A stretch of 64,000 bases of DNA from Thainema sp966674685 (lineage in GTDB: Bacteria > Cyanobacteriota > Cyanobacteriia > Phormidesmidales > Phormidesmidaceae): positions 1 to 64,000 of the forward strand of contig CBKWJC010000018.1 in assembly GCA_966674685.1 (NCBI GenBank), written 5' to 3'. A model generated the notes under the pieces. The model saw only the letters and a program-made list of their open reading frames with translations, was not told where the DNA came from and did not search any database. Shown in pieces: positions 44,047 to 52,455 of this stretch. Made by a program: the position numbers and the translations under genes. Position 1 is the first letter of the stretch; every line of letters starts with the position of its first letter.

Positions 44047-44937
44047 ATGGATTTAGCAGCAAAAGCTTCTCGAATATCTCAAAAAGTTGTTCTGATCACA
44101 GGTTGCTCGTCTGGAATTGGCCGTGCATTGGCTTACGAATTTCATCATGCTGGCTATAGTGTTGTTGCAACGGCTCGGCGACTGGAGACACTGCAACCCT
44201 TGCAAGAGGCTGGCATGCTGATTAAAGAACTAGACGTGACTAATCCTGCCCAGATCCAGTCCGTCTTCCACAGGATTCAACAAGAGCAGCAACGACTAGA
44301 TGTGCTGGTCAACAATGCCGGATATGGTTTATTTGCACCGTTACTCGACTTATCGGCGGATCAACTTGCACAGCAGTTTGAGACGAATCTGTTTGCGCCG
44401 CTGTGGTTGATTCAGGCTGCTGCACCAATGATGCGATCGCAACAGTCTGGACTCATCATCAACATCGGCAGCATTTCTGGCATCATGCCCACACCGTTTT
44501 CCGGTGCCTATGCCTCATCCAAATCGGCACTGCACTGTTTATCGGAAGCACTACGCATGGAGCTAGCACCGTTTGGGATTCAAGTAATGACCGTTCAACC
44601 GGGAGCGATTCAGTCGAACTTCGGCGATGCGGCTCGTCAGCACACAGAAGCGAATTTAACCGATCAATCTTGGTACTCCAGTATCAAGGATACGATTCGA
44701 GCCAGAGCTGAACTGTCTCAAGTAGATGCAACACCGACTCAAGAGTTTGCCACCCAGCTTGTACAAGCGGCACTGCGTCCCAATCCACCTGCTGTCTTAC
44801 GCATCGGCAAGAAAAGCAAGCTGTTGCCATTCTTGAAAAGGATATTGCCACAACCCTGGCTGGATCAAATCATGCAGCGTCGATTTAGTCTGTGCTCGAT
44901 TGAAACTCAGATTTCCAAGTCTCAAAATGGTGATTAA
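44047..44937 (+). CDS. Short-chain dehydrogenase/reductase
   Basis: 296 residues, classical SDR. NAD(P) site VVLITGCSSGIGRALAYEF with ATARR (Arg after the second strand suggests NADP preference), DVTNPAQ, NNAGYGLF and the catalytic SISGIM Ser with YASSKSAL (YxxxK). The C-terminal PGAIQSNF continues the cofactor loop. The last 60 residues (VDATPTQEFATQLV ... FLKRILPQPWL) resemble the group with a C-terminal membrane-associating region, as in retinol-dehydrogenase-like SDRs. Substrate is unknown. It is a single gene with no adjacent pathway context. Confidence 0.9.
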   Translation: MDLAAKASRISQKVVLITGCSSGIGRALAYEFHHAGYSVVATARRLETLQPLQEAGMLIKELDVTNPAQIQSVFHRIQQEQQRLDVLVNNAGYGLFAPLLDLSADQLAQQFETNLFAPLWLIQAAAPMMRSQQSGLIINIGSISGIMPTPFSGAYASSKSALHCLSEALRMELAPFGIQVMTVQPGAIQSNFGDAARQHTEANLTDQSWYSSIKDTIRARAELSQVDATPTQEFATQLVQAALRPNPPAVLRIGKKSKLLPFLKRILPQPWLDQIMQRRFSLCSIETQISKSQNGD

Positions 44938-45344
44938 TCACAGCTCGAATATCTGCTACTGCTACATCAGCTTGATCAAATTTGGTAGAGAGCAACTGCG
45001 AATTGAACCTGTATTATCCAGTCTGGGTATGAGAACCCATTTTTTATGAAACGTGTGTTCCGCAAACGATTCACAGAAAATAAATGATGAATTTTCAACC
45101 AGACTGGATATATGTCGGTCATCTAGAATTTGGATCGTGATTTGCATAATTCGCGACTTTGAAACAATCCACTAAATAAATGCTCTGATGTAGGCTCAGT
45201 CTTACACCGATCATGAATTCTTTCTGGCACAATGAAACAGATTGATACCGGATTAGTTTTCTCGTTAGCAAAACTGCAACCACGCTGATTCCGATCCAAA
45301 GATTGACTATCTTGGGAATAAAGCCCTCCACTCTTGATTTTGGT
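44938..45344. other. Spacer with a degenerate hairpin repeat
   Basis: Contains the family A element at 45015-45112. A short frame on the minus strand (45119-45379) overlaps the next gene and looks spurious. Confidence 0.45.
45015..45112. repeat. MITE-like hairpin repeat, family A, degraded
   Basis: Perfect 12-base terminal inverted repeats TATCCAGTCTGG (45015-45026) and CCAGACTGGATA (45099-45110). The inner arms have drifted (TTTTTTATGAAACG versus GATTCACAGAAAATAAA). Confidence 0.7.
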
Positions 45345-46607
45345 ATGACTGTTTCTTCATCCGCGAAATCCTCATCCAACTTTTTAACCGAACCTTCAAC
45401 GATTGCTATTGTGGCGTCGGTGGGGATTCACGGGTTGGTTTTCGCATTTCTGCCTCTGTTTTCTAGCGGCACCTCCAGTGCAGAGATACAGCCACCAGAA
45501 CCCGTGTCCGTGGTTGAGCTGACTCCTGAACAGCAGCAGCGACTGCCCGACTTGGAGCGATCGCCGCGATCGCTGTTGCCATCTAGCCCATTTGATTCGG
45601 GTTCCTTCGGTTTAACCCCGCCGCCACCCAATGGGGACTTGTTTCCAGGAGCCGATTCATTTTCGTCGCCTTCTGCTAGTCGAGTGCCTCCATCCCCGAT
45701 TAGCCCAGGCGGAATTATTAGCCGTCGGCCTTCTGTTTCGTCGGGTTTACCATCAACGCGCTATCCTACTTCGCGCTCCATTCCGGGATCTGTACCTGCT
45801 CCACGGGTCGCGACGCCATCAGCTCCTAGTCAGCCCCAACCACAGCCCCAACCTAGCGCACCTGCTACTCCAAGCGATCCGCTGGCTACAGGTACGTTTG
45901 GCACCAGTGGCAGTATTCCGACTTTGGATGATCTGATTGCGCGATCGCGGCAGCCTAAACCGCTGGAAGAGGGAAATGGGAACGCTGAAGATTTAATTCC
46001 CCCTGTTACACCTGACGATTCATCCACGCCATCCGACCCTGAAGCCAGCCCCTCTCCACAAACCAGTCCATCTCCAGATGCTGAAGCGGATGATCCCGGT
46101 GAAGAAACGGCAAATCCCGATGAAGAGGTTGCTGTTTCGCCGTCGCCCGCTCCCTCACCAGAAGCAGGCACCGCAGCCGCAGAATATGCTCAACTGCGCG
46201 AACTGTATAGCTACAATCCCGACAATACAAGCGGGCAGGCAGCTAGCCAGAACATGGAGAACTGGATTGCCTCGCTACCGCCAGAAATTAGTGAGGGCGA
46301 AAATCTGAATCTCGATGAACCCATTGATTTGACGATTGAATATCCGCTACGTGCTTGCTTGCCAGGGCAGGAACCCCGAAATGCATCTATTGGAGTTGTT
46401 GCTGATGCCGACGGTGAATTATTGGAAGAGCCACAGTTGCTCCGCAGTACGGGCTACAAAGGGCTAAATGAAGATGCATTACAAGCTGTGCAAACCTACG
46501 ATATACCCGCTGGAGAAGGGCCAACAGCCTACACATTTCGGGTTAACGTAGACTATGACAGTGAAAATTGCCTCAGTCCTGGCACATCTCCTTCGGCAGC
46601 TGGGTAG
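45345..46607 (+). CDS. TonB-like protein with proline-rich periplasmic region
   Basis: 420 residues. Short cytosolic N-terminus, one membrane helix (about 20-40, IAIVASVGIHGLVFAFLPLF), a long Pro/Ser/Asp-rich spacer (about 75-280) and a small C-terminal domain: ACLPGQEPRNASIGVVADAD, LRSTGYKGLNEDALQAV, EGPTAYTFRVNVDYD. This resembles the TonB C-terminal fold, which passes energy from ExbBD to outer-membrane receptors. No exbB/exbD gene is near. The ORF also opens at TTG 45303; the ATG at 45345 is favoured though no ribosome-binding site is strong. Two cysteines in the last domain could form a disulfide. Confidence 0.75.
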   Translation: MTVSSSAKSSSNFLTEPSTIAIVASVGIHGLVFAFLPLFSSGTSSAEIQPPEPVSVVELTPEQQQRLPDLERSPRSLLPSSPFDSGSFGLTPPPPNGDLFPGADSFSSPSASRVPPSPISPGGIISRRPSVSSGLPSTRYPTSRSIPGSVPAPRVATPSAPSQPQPQPQPSAPATPSDPLATGTFGTSGSIPTLDDLIARSRQPKPLEEGNGNAEDLIPPVTPDDSSTPSDPEASPSPQTSPSPDAEADDPGEETANPDEEVAVSPSPAPSPEAGTAAAEYAQLRELYSYNPDNTSGQAASQNMENWIASLPPEISEGENLNLDEPIDLTIEYPLRACLPGQEPRNASIGVVADADGELLEEPQLLRSTGYKGLNEDALQAVQTYDIPAGEGPTAYTFRVNVDYDSENCLSPGTSPSAAG

Positions 46608-47028
46608 GGTTCATTCCACTTGGCGTCTCGTCTAGTTACTGAAAGCGTCCAAGCGTCCAGATGAAAGGTGCGTAAGGCGACCTTTGCATCCGAACGTTTT
46701 ATAGCTGTAGTCAGTTAGGTTGGGATATGGACATTGTTGTGGTGCAGTTTCGCTGCACCACAACAATGTCCTGAGCAAGGTGACTATCGCTATAGTTTTT
46801 ATTAATCGACTCGGATAAAACTTAGCGATAATCTGGGCAGAGCGTGATGAAGATTGCTGCAAGCGACCAATGGAATCGATAGGCTAGACGCTGGTATTAA
46901 TAGAGATTCATTTAGTAGCCCTTGAACGATCATGGCGTTTGGGGTGCAGGGTCTACTCGGGCTGTGAACTGTCATGCCTGAAGCCGCTACTATTCATATT
47001 CATTCTGGAAGATTGATTCATATCGCTC
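46608..47028. other. Spacer containing a palindromic repeat
   Basis: 421 bases without a gene. It carries the hairpin element of 46700-46794 and an otherwise plain upstream region for the HAD gene. Confidence 0.5.
46700..46794. repeat. MITE-like hairpin with terminal inverted repeats, family C
   Basis: Inner perfect 19-base arms (46729-46747 and 46753-46771, loop TTTCG), with outer ends TATAGCTGTAGTCA and TGACTATCGCTATA pairing at 12 of 14 positions. Confidence 0.7.
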
Positions 47029-47730
47029 ATGCTAAGACTCATTACCGATTTTGATGGCCCGATTATTGATGTGTCAGAGCGATACTATCGGGTGTATCAG
47101 TTCTGCTTAGCAGAAACCCGATATCCATCCCAGTCTGTCGCGCCATTAGAGAAAGCCGAATTTTGGAAGCTGAAGCGGGCGCGGGTGCCCGAACGCAAAA
47201 TTGGCCAAATTTCCGGTTTAGATGCTGAGCAGGCGCAGCAGTTTGCCCGACTGCGGCGAGAGAATGTTCACGCGCTGCCCAATTTAATTCACGATCGACT
47301 CGTGCCAGGTGCGGTGGAAGCCCTAGAGCGGCTCCAGGCAGAAGGAGTTGAACTGGTGGTGATGACGATGCGAAAACAGCGCGAATTGGAACATGCGCTG
47401 GATCAATATGATCTGCATCGCTTTTTTGCGCCGCGCTGTCGATATTACCTGGAAAATGACTATGTAAAAACGACCGATGTGCAGGAAAAGCCGCTGCTGA
47501 TGGAGCGATCGCAACTGGAACTGGAACCTGCGGCTCAGGTGTGGATGACGGGCGATACGGAAGCGGATATCGTTGCGGCTCAGCTCCATGGCGTTCCGGT
47601 GATTGCCCTGCTGAGTGGGATTCGCGATCGCAATAATCTAGCCCAGTACAATCCAGATTACATCGTTGATAATCTTGGTCGGGCAGCGGATATTGTTTTG
47701 CAATCGCCCTGCACAATGTCAGCGTGCTAG
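47029..47730 (+). CDS. HAD-superfamily phosphatase
   Basis: 233 residues. HAD motif I is LITDFDGPIIDVS (the usual DxDGT/V with Pro after the Gly), motif II LVVMTMRK, and motif IV WMTGDTEADIVAAQLHGVPV with the metal-binding Asp pair. The cap region (EFWKLKRARVPERKIGQISG) resembles the phosphoglycolate phosphatase-like type, but it is distinct enough that I do not assign a substrate. It is cytosolic. A bidirectional terminator separates it from the convergent amidase. Confidence 0.85.
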   Translation: MLRLITDFDGPIIDVSERYYRVYQFCLAETRYPSQSVAPLEKAEFWKLKRARVPERKIGQISGLDAEQAQQFARLRRENVHALPNLIHDRLVPGAVEALERLQAEGVELVVMTMRKQRELEHALDQYDLHRFFAPRCRYYLENDYVKTTDVQEKPLLMERSQLELEPAAQVWMTGDTEADIVAAQLHGVPVIALLSGIRDRNNLAQYNPDYIVDNLGRAADIVLQSPCTMSAC

Positions 47731-47740
47731 TGTTTCAAAA

Positions 47741-47775
47741 AGCGAAGGGTCGCCACATCGCGGCGACCCTTCGCT
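47741..47775. terminator. Bidirectional terminator between HAD and amidase genes
   Basis: AGCGAAGGGTCGCC (47741-47754) with its complement (47762-47775), loop of seven bases, between two convergent stops. Confidence 0.75.
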
Positions 47776-47789
47776 GTGTATGGTTTTGA

Positions 47790-49763
47790 TTAGCGGGAAG
47801 CGGTTTGGCCAGAGTAGGTCAAAATGCCATCTGCGATCGCATCGGCGATTTGGTTACGAGCTGTGATGCTGTTGAATCGAGCAGCATCTTCGCGGCCTGT
47901 GACAAAGCCCGTTTCGACCAACACGGCAGGCATCGACGTATTTTTAATCACGTAGAAATTGGCCTGCCGCACACCGCGATCGCGCATATCGGTATTACGC
48001 AAAATGCTGTTGTGGATCGTTCGCGCTAGATTGAGGCCAGATGAGTAATAGTAGGTTTCTAGGCCGTTGATATCCGGACGGCTCATGCTGATGGCGTTGG
48101 CGTGAATGCTAACGAACAGGTCAACATTAGAGCGCTCAGCCATTTGCACCCGTGGACTGAGATCAATCTCGCGGTCGTCGGAACGAGTCATAATAACTCG
48201 CACGCCATTTTGCTCTAGTCGGCTGGCGACGCGCTGGGCAATCGATAAGTTAATGTCTTTTTCCTTAATGCTGCCAATGCCAACTGCGCCCGGATCTCTG
48301 CCGCCATGTCCCGGATCGAGCATCACCACGAGACCCGTTTGGGGTACAGGCCGAGTGGTCGGAGTAGTAGTGGACGGTGCTGGTGTGGCGATGGGGCCGC
48401 TATAGGTGGAGATGACGGCCTGTAGGCGAGTCGCACTTGCAATTCGCTGCTGCATGTTTTGAGCAGTGGCTCGGTCGCGATAGAGGCCAATTTGCAGCGA
48501 TGGCTGACCGTTAACGACCGTGCGGAAGGCACCCGGTTCAACGGCGCGAACCTGCGCTTCTTGACTTTGGGTTTGGATGGGAACCGAGACGCGGTAGTAA
48601 ACGTTGCCTGTAGAACTAGATGAACCCGTTGAGGTAGAGGGGGTAGTTGGAACAGTCGTTGTCCCCGTTGAGCCGGATGTGCCGGACGTTGAGGTGGAAG
48701 ATCCTGATGAAGCAATTGTGCCGTTATAGGTACCCAGTGACGGTCTTAGGCCAGCGCGACTAAGCTGCTGAATTTGGCTGGTGGCCGCTATGCGATCGCG
48801 GAATAGGCCCGTCTGCATCACCAACTGTCCGTTAATCGTTGTACGGAACGCATCGGGTACAATTGCTTGAACCCTGCCTTCCTCACCGGGATTAACGGGA
48901 ACCGTTACGCGGTAATACGTACCACTCGTGCTGGTGCCAGAGGTTGTAGAAGACGGAGTTGAGGTGGTTGGAACAGAGGTAGAGGGAGGTGCAGGCAACT
49001 GGGGACGATTGGAACCTGCGGTGGGAACGGAAACCGAACCACTGGTTGAACCCGAAGTTGAACTGCCCAATGAACTGCTCGATGAACTGGTGGTTGATCC
49101 GGTGCTGGAGCTGGTTGATGACGAACTGCCCGATGAACTGCTGGTAGACCCGCTTGAACTTGGTGGCGCAGCGGCAACCGTTGAAGATGACCGTAGTTGG
49201 GCCAGGGTTTGATCATTGGTTAGGTAAAAGTGACCGAGCGTCGAGCCGTTGTAGGTGCGCTTGGTCAATCGCCAGCCGGAATTTAGCCGAATCTTGGCAA
49301 AATCGTTAGTTGCGCCACCGACCCGACCAATTTCTAACGTCGGCAATGTCCGATCGGAAGCTGGGGCGGCATACAGCACGATATCGTTATTCTGCTGGAC
49401 AACCCGCAGGCTGTAGCGCCAGTTCATATCCTCGCCACCGAGCCGCACGGAGTAGCCATTGCTGTCGGTGCTGCGGCCACAGATGCCCGAAAAGTCAAAG
49501 TTCAGCAACAGCGGATCAACAATCGTGGGATTACCGGCCTGTTCTTGCCAGCAGGAGCGACTGCTGCTGACTTGCTCTAGGATGAGCAGTTGGTGAGACG
49601 ATCCATTGTTGACGGGGGCAGCAACTGCGATCGCACGATTGGAGCTAATTTCCTGCTGCCCAAACTGGTTTGCCATTGCCGCAGGGCTAACGGCGAGATG
49701 ACCCAGCGCAGCAGTCGTTGTGGCAACAGCCAGGGTTGTCAGACGGTGAATAACGGATTTCAT
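47790..49763 (-). CDS. N-acetylmuramoyl-L-alanine amidase with DUF3747 and SPOR-like repeats
   Basis: 657 residues. Signal peptide (MKSVIHRLTTLAVATTTAAL ... AMA), a DUF3747-like N-terminal domain (ILEQVSSSRSCWQEQ ... FSGICGRSTDSNGYSVRLGG), a Ser/Thr/Pro spacer, two SPOR-like segments (YYRVTVPVNPGEEGRVQAIV and YYRVSVPIQTQSQEAQVRAV), and an amidase_3 domain (VVMLDPGHGGRDPGAVG, DLFVSIHANAIS, and ending in VLVETGFVTG). Zn ligands fit the usual H, E, H and the catalytic Glu is in VETGF. It cleaves septal or lateral wall peptide bridges in the periplasm. Long Ser/Thr linkers are typical of cyanobacterial AmiC-type proteins. Confidence 0.88.
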   Translation of the reverse strand: MKSVIHRLTTLAVATTTAALGHLAVSPAAMANQFGQQEISSNRAIAVAAPVNNGSSHQLLILEQVSSSRSCWQEQAGNPTIVDPLLLNFDFSGICGRSTDSNGYSVRLGGEDMNWRYSLRVVQQNNDIVLYAAPASDRTLPTLEIGRVGGATNDFAKIRLNSGWRLTKRTYNGSTLGHFYLTNDQTLAQLRSSSTVAAAPPSSSGSTSSSSGSSSSTSSSTGSTTSSSSSSLGSSTSGSTSGSVSVPTAGSNRPQLPAPPSTSVPTTSTPSSTTSGTSTSGTYYRVTVPVNPGEEGRVQAIVPDAFRTTINGQLVMQTGLFRDRIAATSQIQQLSRAGLRPSLGTYNGTIASSGSSTSTSGTSGSTGTTTVPTTPSTSTGSSSSTGNVYYRVSVPIQTQSQEAQVRAVEPGAFRTVVNGQPSLQIGLYRDRATAQNMQQRIASATRLQAVISTYSGPIATPAPSTTTPTTRPVPQTGLVVMLDPGHGGRDPGAVGIGSIKEKDINLSIAQRVASRLEQNGVRVIMTRSDDREIDLSPRVQMAERSNVDLFVSIHANAISMSRPDINGLETYYYSSGLNLARTIHNSILRNTDMRDRGVRQANFYVIKNTSMPAVLVETGFVTGREDAARFNSITARNQIADAIADGILTYSGQTASR

Positions 49764-50366
49764 GGTGCCAATTCTGTGATTCTGTGGAGGAACGTAAACT
49801 TTCTGATTCTGATTCCGAAATTCAAGCCCTGCGCTATGGTGTTAGTCCTAGCAATTGCTATTCATAGGATTTTGATGAGACGGCTGTGCCGTTCTATCAA
49901 ATTCTTTAGGGCAAACAACATAAAACAGAACTGATTCAGTCTGGAACCATCATCCACAGAATCCACAAAAATACTGGGTCAATTTGTTGCACTTGCTGTG
50001 CTGTCCTGACGCTGGGCACCTTTCAACGCGATTTTGCGTCATCGAGTTACTTATATCTACTTATATCTACGGATAGATTTTTAGCTGACCTGACCCAATT
50101 TTTGCAGCGGCACAGTTAACACCGGATTAGTTGTAGAGCGTGTTGGCAGGATTGAGGACTTTTTGAGAACGAGACTGGCACATGGATCAATGGATTAATT
50201 CAGAGATAGCATCACCACAAGCGTCCATGAACTGTCCATCGCCATCGGCCAATTATGGACGAGTGGGTGAAATGTCAGAAATCGGGTTTCTGCGATCGCG
50301 TTACCAACCCGCTACCCAGACTCAAGAAATTCTGTTTCTCAAGTGCGATCGCACGTCCGCATTTAT
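49764..50366. other. 600-base spacer between divergent genes
   Basis: Contains a tandem CTTATATCTA repeat near 50050-50068 and a HIP1 site. No credible gene; a 62-codon frame at 50182-50370 lacks conservation cues. Both adjacent genes point away, so two promoters are expected here. Confidence 0.5.
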
Positions 50367-51599
50367 ATGAAGCAATTTTCTATTAAACAAAAGATCAGCC
50401 TGATTCTGGGAATTGCCTGTTTGTTGATTGCCACTCATCTGCTGTCGGTGTCTGGATTGGTAAGTGCCCATCCCACTCAGTCGAGGACAGATGAAATTCG
50501 TGGCGTTTGGCTGACCAATGTGGGCAGTAGCGTCTTCTTTGCGCCTTGGGGAATTCACCGAGCGTTGCACCAACTGGCCAGCCTCAACTTCAACACGGTC
50601 TACCCCGTCGTCTGGAATCGCGGCTATACCTTTTATCCCAGCGATACCGCTCAACACATCATTGGGCATCATCAGGCACCGCTGTTTTCGGTCATGCATC
50701 CTGGAACCGATGTGCTCAAGAGCTTGATTCGAGTTGGGCATCGGCATCAGTTGAACGTCATCCCCTGGTTTGAGTACGGATTTATGGTGCCGCCTCGCTC
50801 CAAGCTGGCCGTAGCTCATCCAGATTGGCTGACGACGACTGCCAACAGTAATCCGGAGAGTGCGACAGATTGGACAGTTCTTTTTAAGCGAGATAAACCC
50901 GCGATCGCAGATTGGACAAGCAGCGCTAATCTCTGGCTGAATCCCTTCCATCCAGAGGTGCAGGACTTTATTCTGCAACTCATCCTCGAAGTGGTCACCC
51001 ACTATGACGTAGACGGCATTCAACTGGATGATCACTTTGGACTACCGATTGAAATGGGATATGACCCAGTGACAATTCAGCTCTATCGGCGATCGCATCA
51101 GGGACAGTCTCCGCCAGTGAATCCCGCTGATCCGGAATGGGTGCGGTGGCGGGCCGATCAGATCAGCGCCTTTATGGGGAAAGTGGTTGAGGCCATTCGG
51201 GCGGTCAAGCCAGACTGCATAATTTCCCTTTCTCCCAATCCTCAAGACTTTGCCTACAGCCGCTATCTGCAAGACTGGCAGCGCTGGGTGGAGCAAGGCT
51301 GGATTGATGAACTCGTGCTACAGGTTTATCGCAATGAGTTGAGTCAGTTGCAGGCTGAACTGTCTCGCGCTTCAGTGAAAGCCGCTCAGCAGCAGATTCC
51401 AGTTGCGATCGCATTGCTCAGCGGCATTTGGAGTAATCCGGTCGGCATCCCCCAGCTTCAGGCACAGGTGGATCTGGTTCGCCAAAATCAGTTTGATGGT
51501 GTTTCATTCTTCTACTGGGAAAGCTTAATGGGCTACTTGGCCCCAGAGTCTCCGGCTCAACGTCAGCACTTTCTGAAGACGATTTTTGCAGATTCTTAG
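50367..51599 (+). CDS. GHL10-type (family 10-like) glycoside hydrolase, exported
   Basis: 410 residues from the ATG at 50367 (MKQFSIKQKISLILGIACLL), which has a clear signal peptide; the frame opens from a GTG at 50343, but the extra residues would precede the signal. The catalytic barrel is GHL10-like (DUF187): TDEIRGVWLTNVGSSVFF, FNTVYPVVWNRGYTFYPS, WFEYGFMV, ANLWLNPFHPEVQDFIL, DGIQLDDHFGLP and SLSPNPQDFAYSRYLQDWQR. Candidate acids are the DD in IQLDDHFG. These proteins act outside the cytosol on wall or surface polysaccharide; the substrate is not established. Single gene. Confidence 0.88.
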   Translation: MKQFSIKQKISLILGIACLLIATHLLSVSGLVSAHPTQSRTDEIRGVWLTNVGSSVFFAPWGIHRALHQLASLNFNTVYPVVWNRGYTFYPSDTAQHIIGHHQAPLFSVMHPGTDVLKSLIRVGHRHQLNVIPWFEYGFMVPPRSKLAVAHPDWLTTTANSNPESATDWTVLFKRDKPAIADWTSSANLWLNPFHPEVQDFILQLILEVVTHYDVDGIQLDDHFGLPIEMGYDPVTIQLYRRSHQGQSPPVNPADPEWVRWRADQISAFMGKVVEAIRAVKPDCIISLSPNPQDFAYSRYLQDWQRWVEQGWIDELVLQVYRNELSQLQAELSRASVKAAQQQIPVAIALLSGIWSNPVGIPQLQAQVDLVRQNQFDGVSFFYWESLMGYLAPESPAQRQHFLKTIFADS

Positions 51600-51627
51600 G
51601 AGCGTGAATTTAATAAATTGGCAAACT

Positions 51628-51696
51628 GTAGGGGCGGGTTTCGCCGTCAATTCTATGACGACACGGTGCAGATTGGTCTACTAAACCCGCCCCTAC
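51628..51696. repeat. GTAGGGGCG-type inverted repeat, copy 4
   Basis: GTAGGGGCGGGTTT (51628-51641) with perfect complement AAACCCGCCCCTAC (51683-51696) around 41 bases. Confidence 0.75.
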
Positions 51697-51738
51697 GCAA
51701 TATCGAACGTATTTAATTCACAATCCTTGGATGACAAA

Positions 51739-52338
51739 ATGCGCCCAGAAACTCTTTCTCTACAAATGTTTCAAAGCTCCCGCTATCTTTTTAGTATTGC
51801 TTGGATCGCGGCAACTGTGCTGGGCTTTGTGGTCAGCCTGACCGTAGTGGTGGTTGGAGAGCGCTCCAATCTGGGCCTATGGCAGGGGCTGCTGGGTGGC
51901 GGCATTATCGGCCTATTTCAAGGCTTGGTGCTGATGGGATACGGACTGAGAAGCGGCTGGTGGATTGTAGCCAATGCCCTAGCTTGGGGTGTTGCAGGTG
52001 CCAGTTCAATCGGTGTGGTTGGCTGGTTTGCCCCAGCCGGATTGTCGCTGCTGTCAACTCGGCTGGTGTACGGCGCATTCGACGGCTTGAAAATTGGCGT
52101 CATGACTGGGTTTGCCCAGTGGTTTGCCATTCGGCAATCGGTGCCTCGGTTTTCTACCTGGTGGATTGTCTGGAATACGGTTGCCTGGATGATTGGCCTC
52201 GCTGCTGGATGGGCGATCGCAGGAGAGCTACGTCAAGTTACTAATCTATTTGCGAGTGAAGTGTTTGGACTGGTAGTTACCTGGCTAATTGTTGGCTTGA
52301 TGAGTGGAATCGTGCTCAGTAGAAGTTTATTTGATTAA
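51739..52338 (+). CDS. Multi-pass membrane protein, cyanobacterial
   Basis: 199 residues from the ATG at 51739 (MRPETLSLQMFQSSRYLFSI); a TTG four codons earlier is also in frame. About five hydrophobic segments with repeating pattern GLWQGLLGGGIIGLFQGLVL, LVYGAFDGLKIGVMTGFAQW and ASEVFGLVVTWLIVGLMSG suggest internal duplication of a two-helix unit. No known transporter motif is visible. Function unknown. Confidence 0.7.
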   Translation: MRPETLSLQMFQSSRYLFSIAWIAATVLGFVVSLTVVVVGERSNLGLWQGLLGGGIIGLFQGLVLMGYGLRSGWWIVANALAWGVAGASSIGVVGWFAPAGLSLLSTRLVYGAFDGLKIGVMTGFAQWFAIRQSVPRFSTWWIVWNTVAWMIGLAAGWAIAGELRQVTNLFASEVFGLVVTWLIVGLMSGIVLSRSLFD

Positions 52339-52455
52339 CCGAATGAAAGCTGCGATCGCACGTTACCAACTTTTCCGACTAAAGAACTATGCAGCAATCA
52401 GATTCCGCTGATTACCATGTGAGGCTGGGCACTTGGTAATGGTTAGGAGACGCGC

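Noticed and set aside
47063..47716. 217-codon open frame opposite the HAD phosphatase
   Set aside because: HAD motifs on the plus strand are intact and the antisense product has no domain features.
50182..50370. 62-codon ORF before the GHL10 gene
   Set aside because: No conserved features and it runs into the HIP1-containing start of the real gene.
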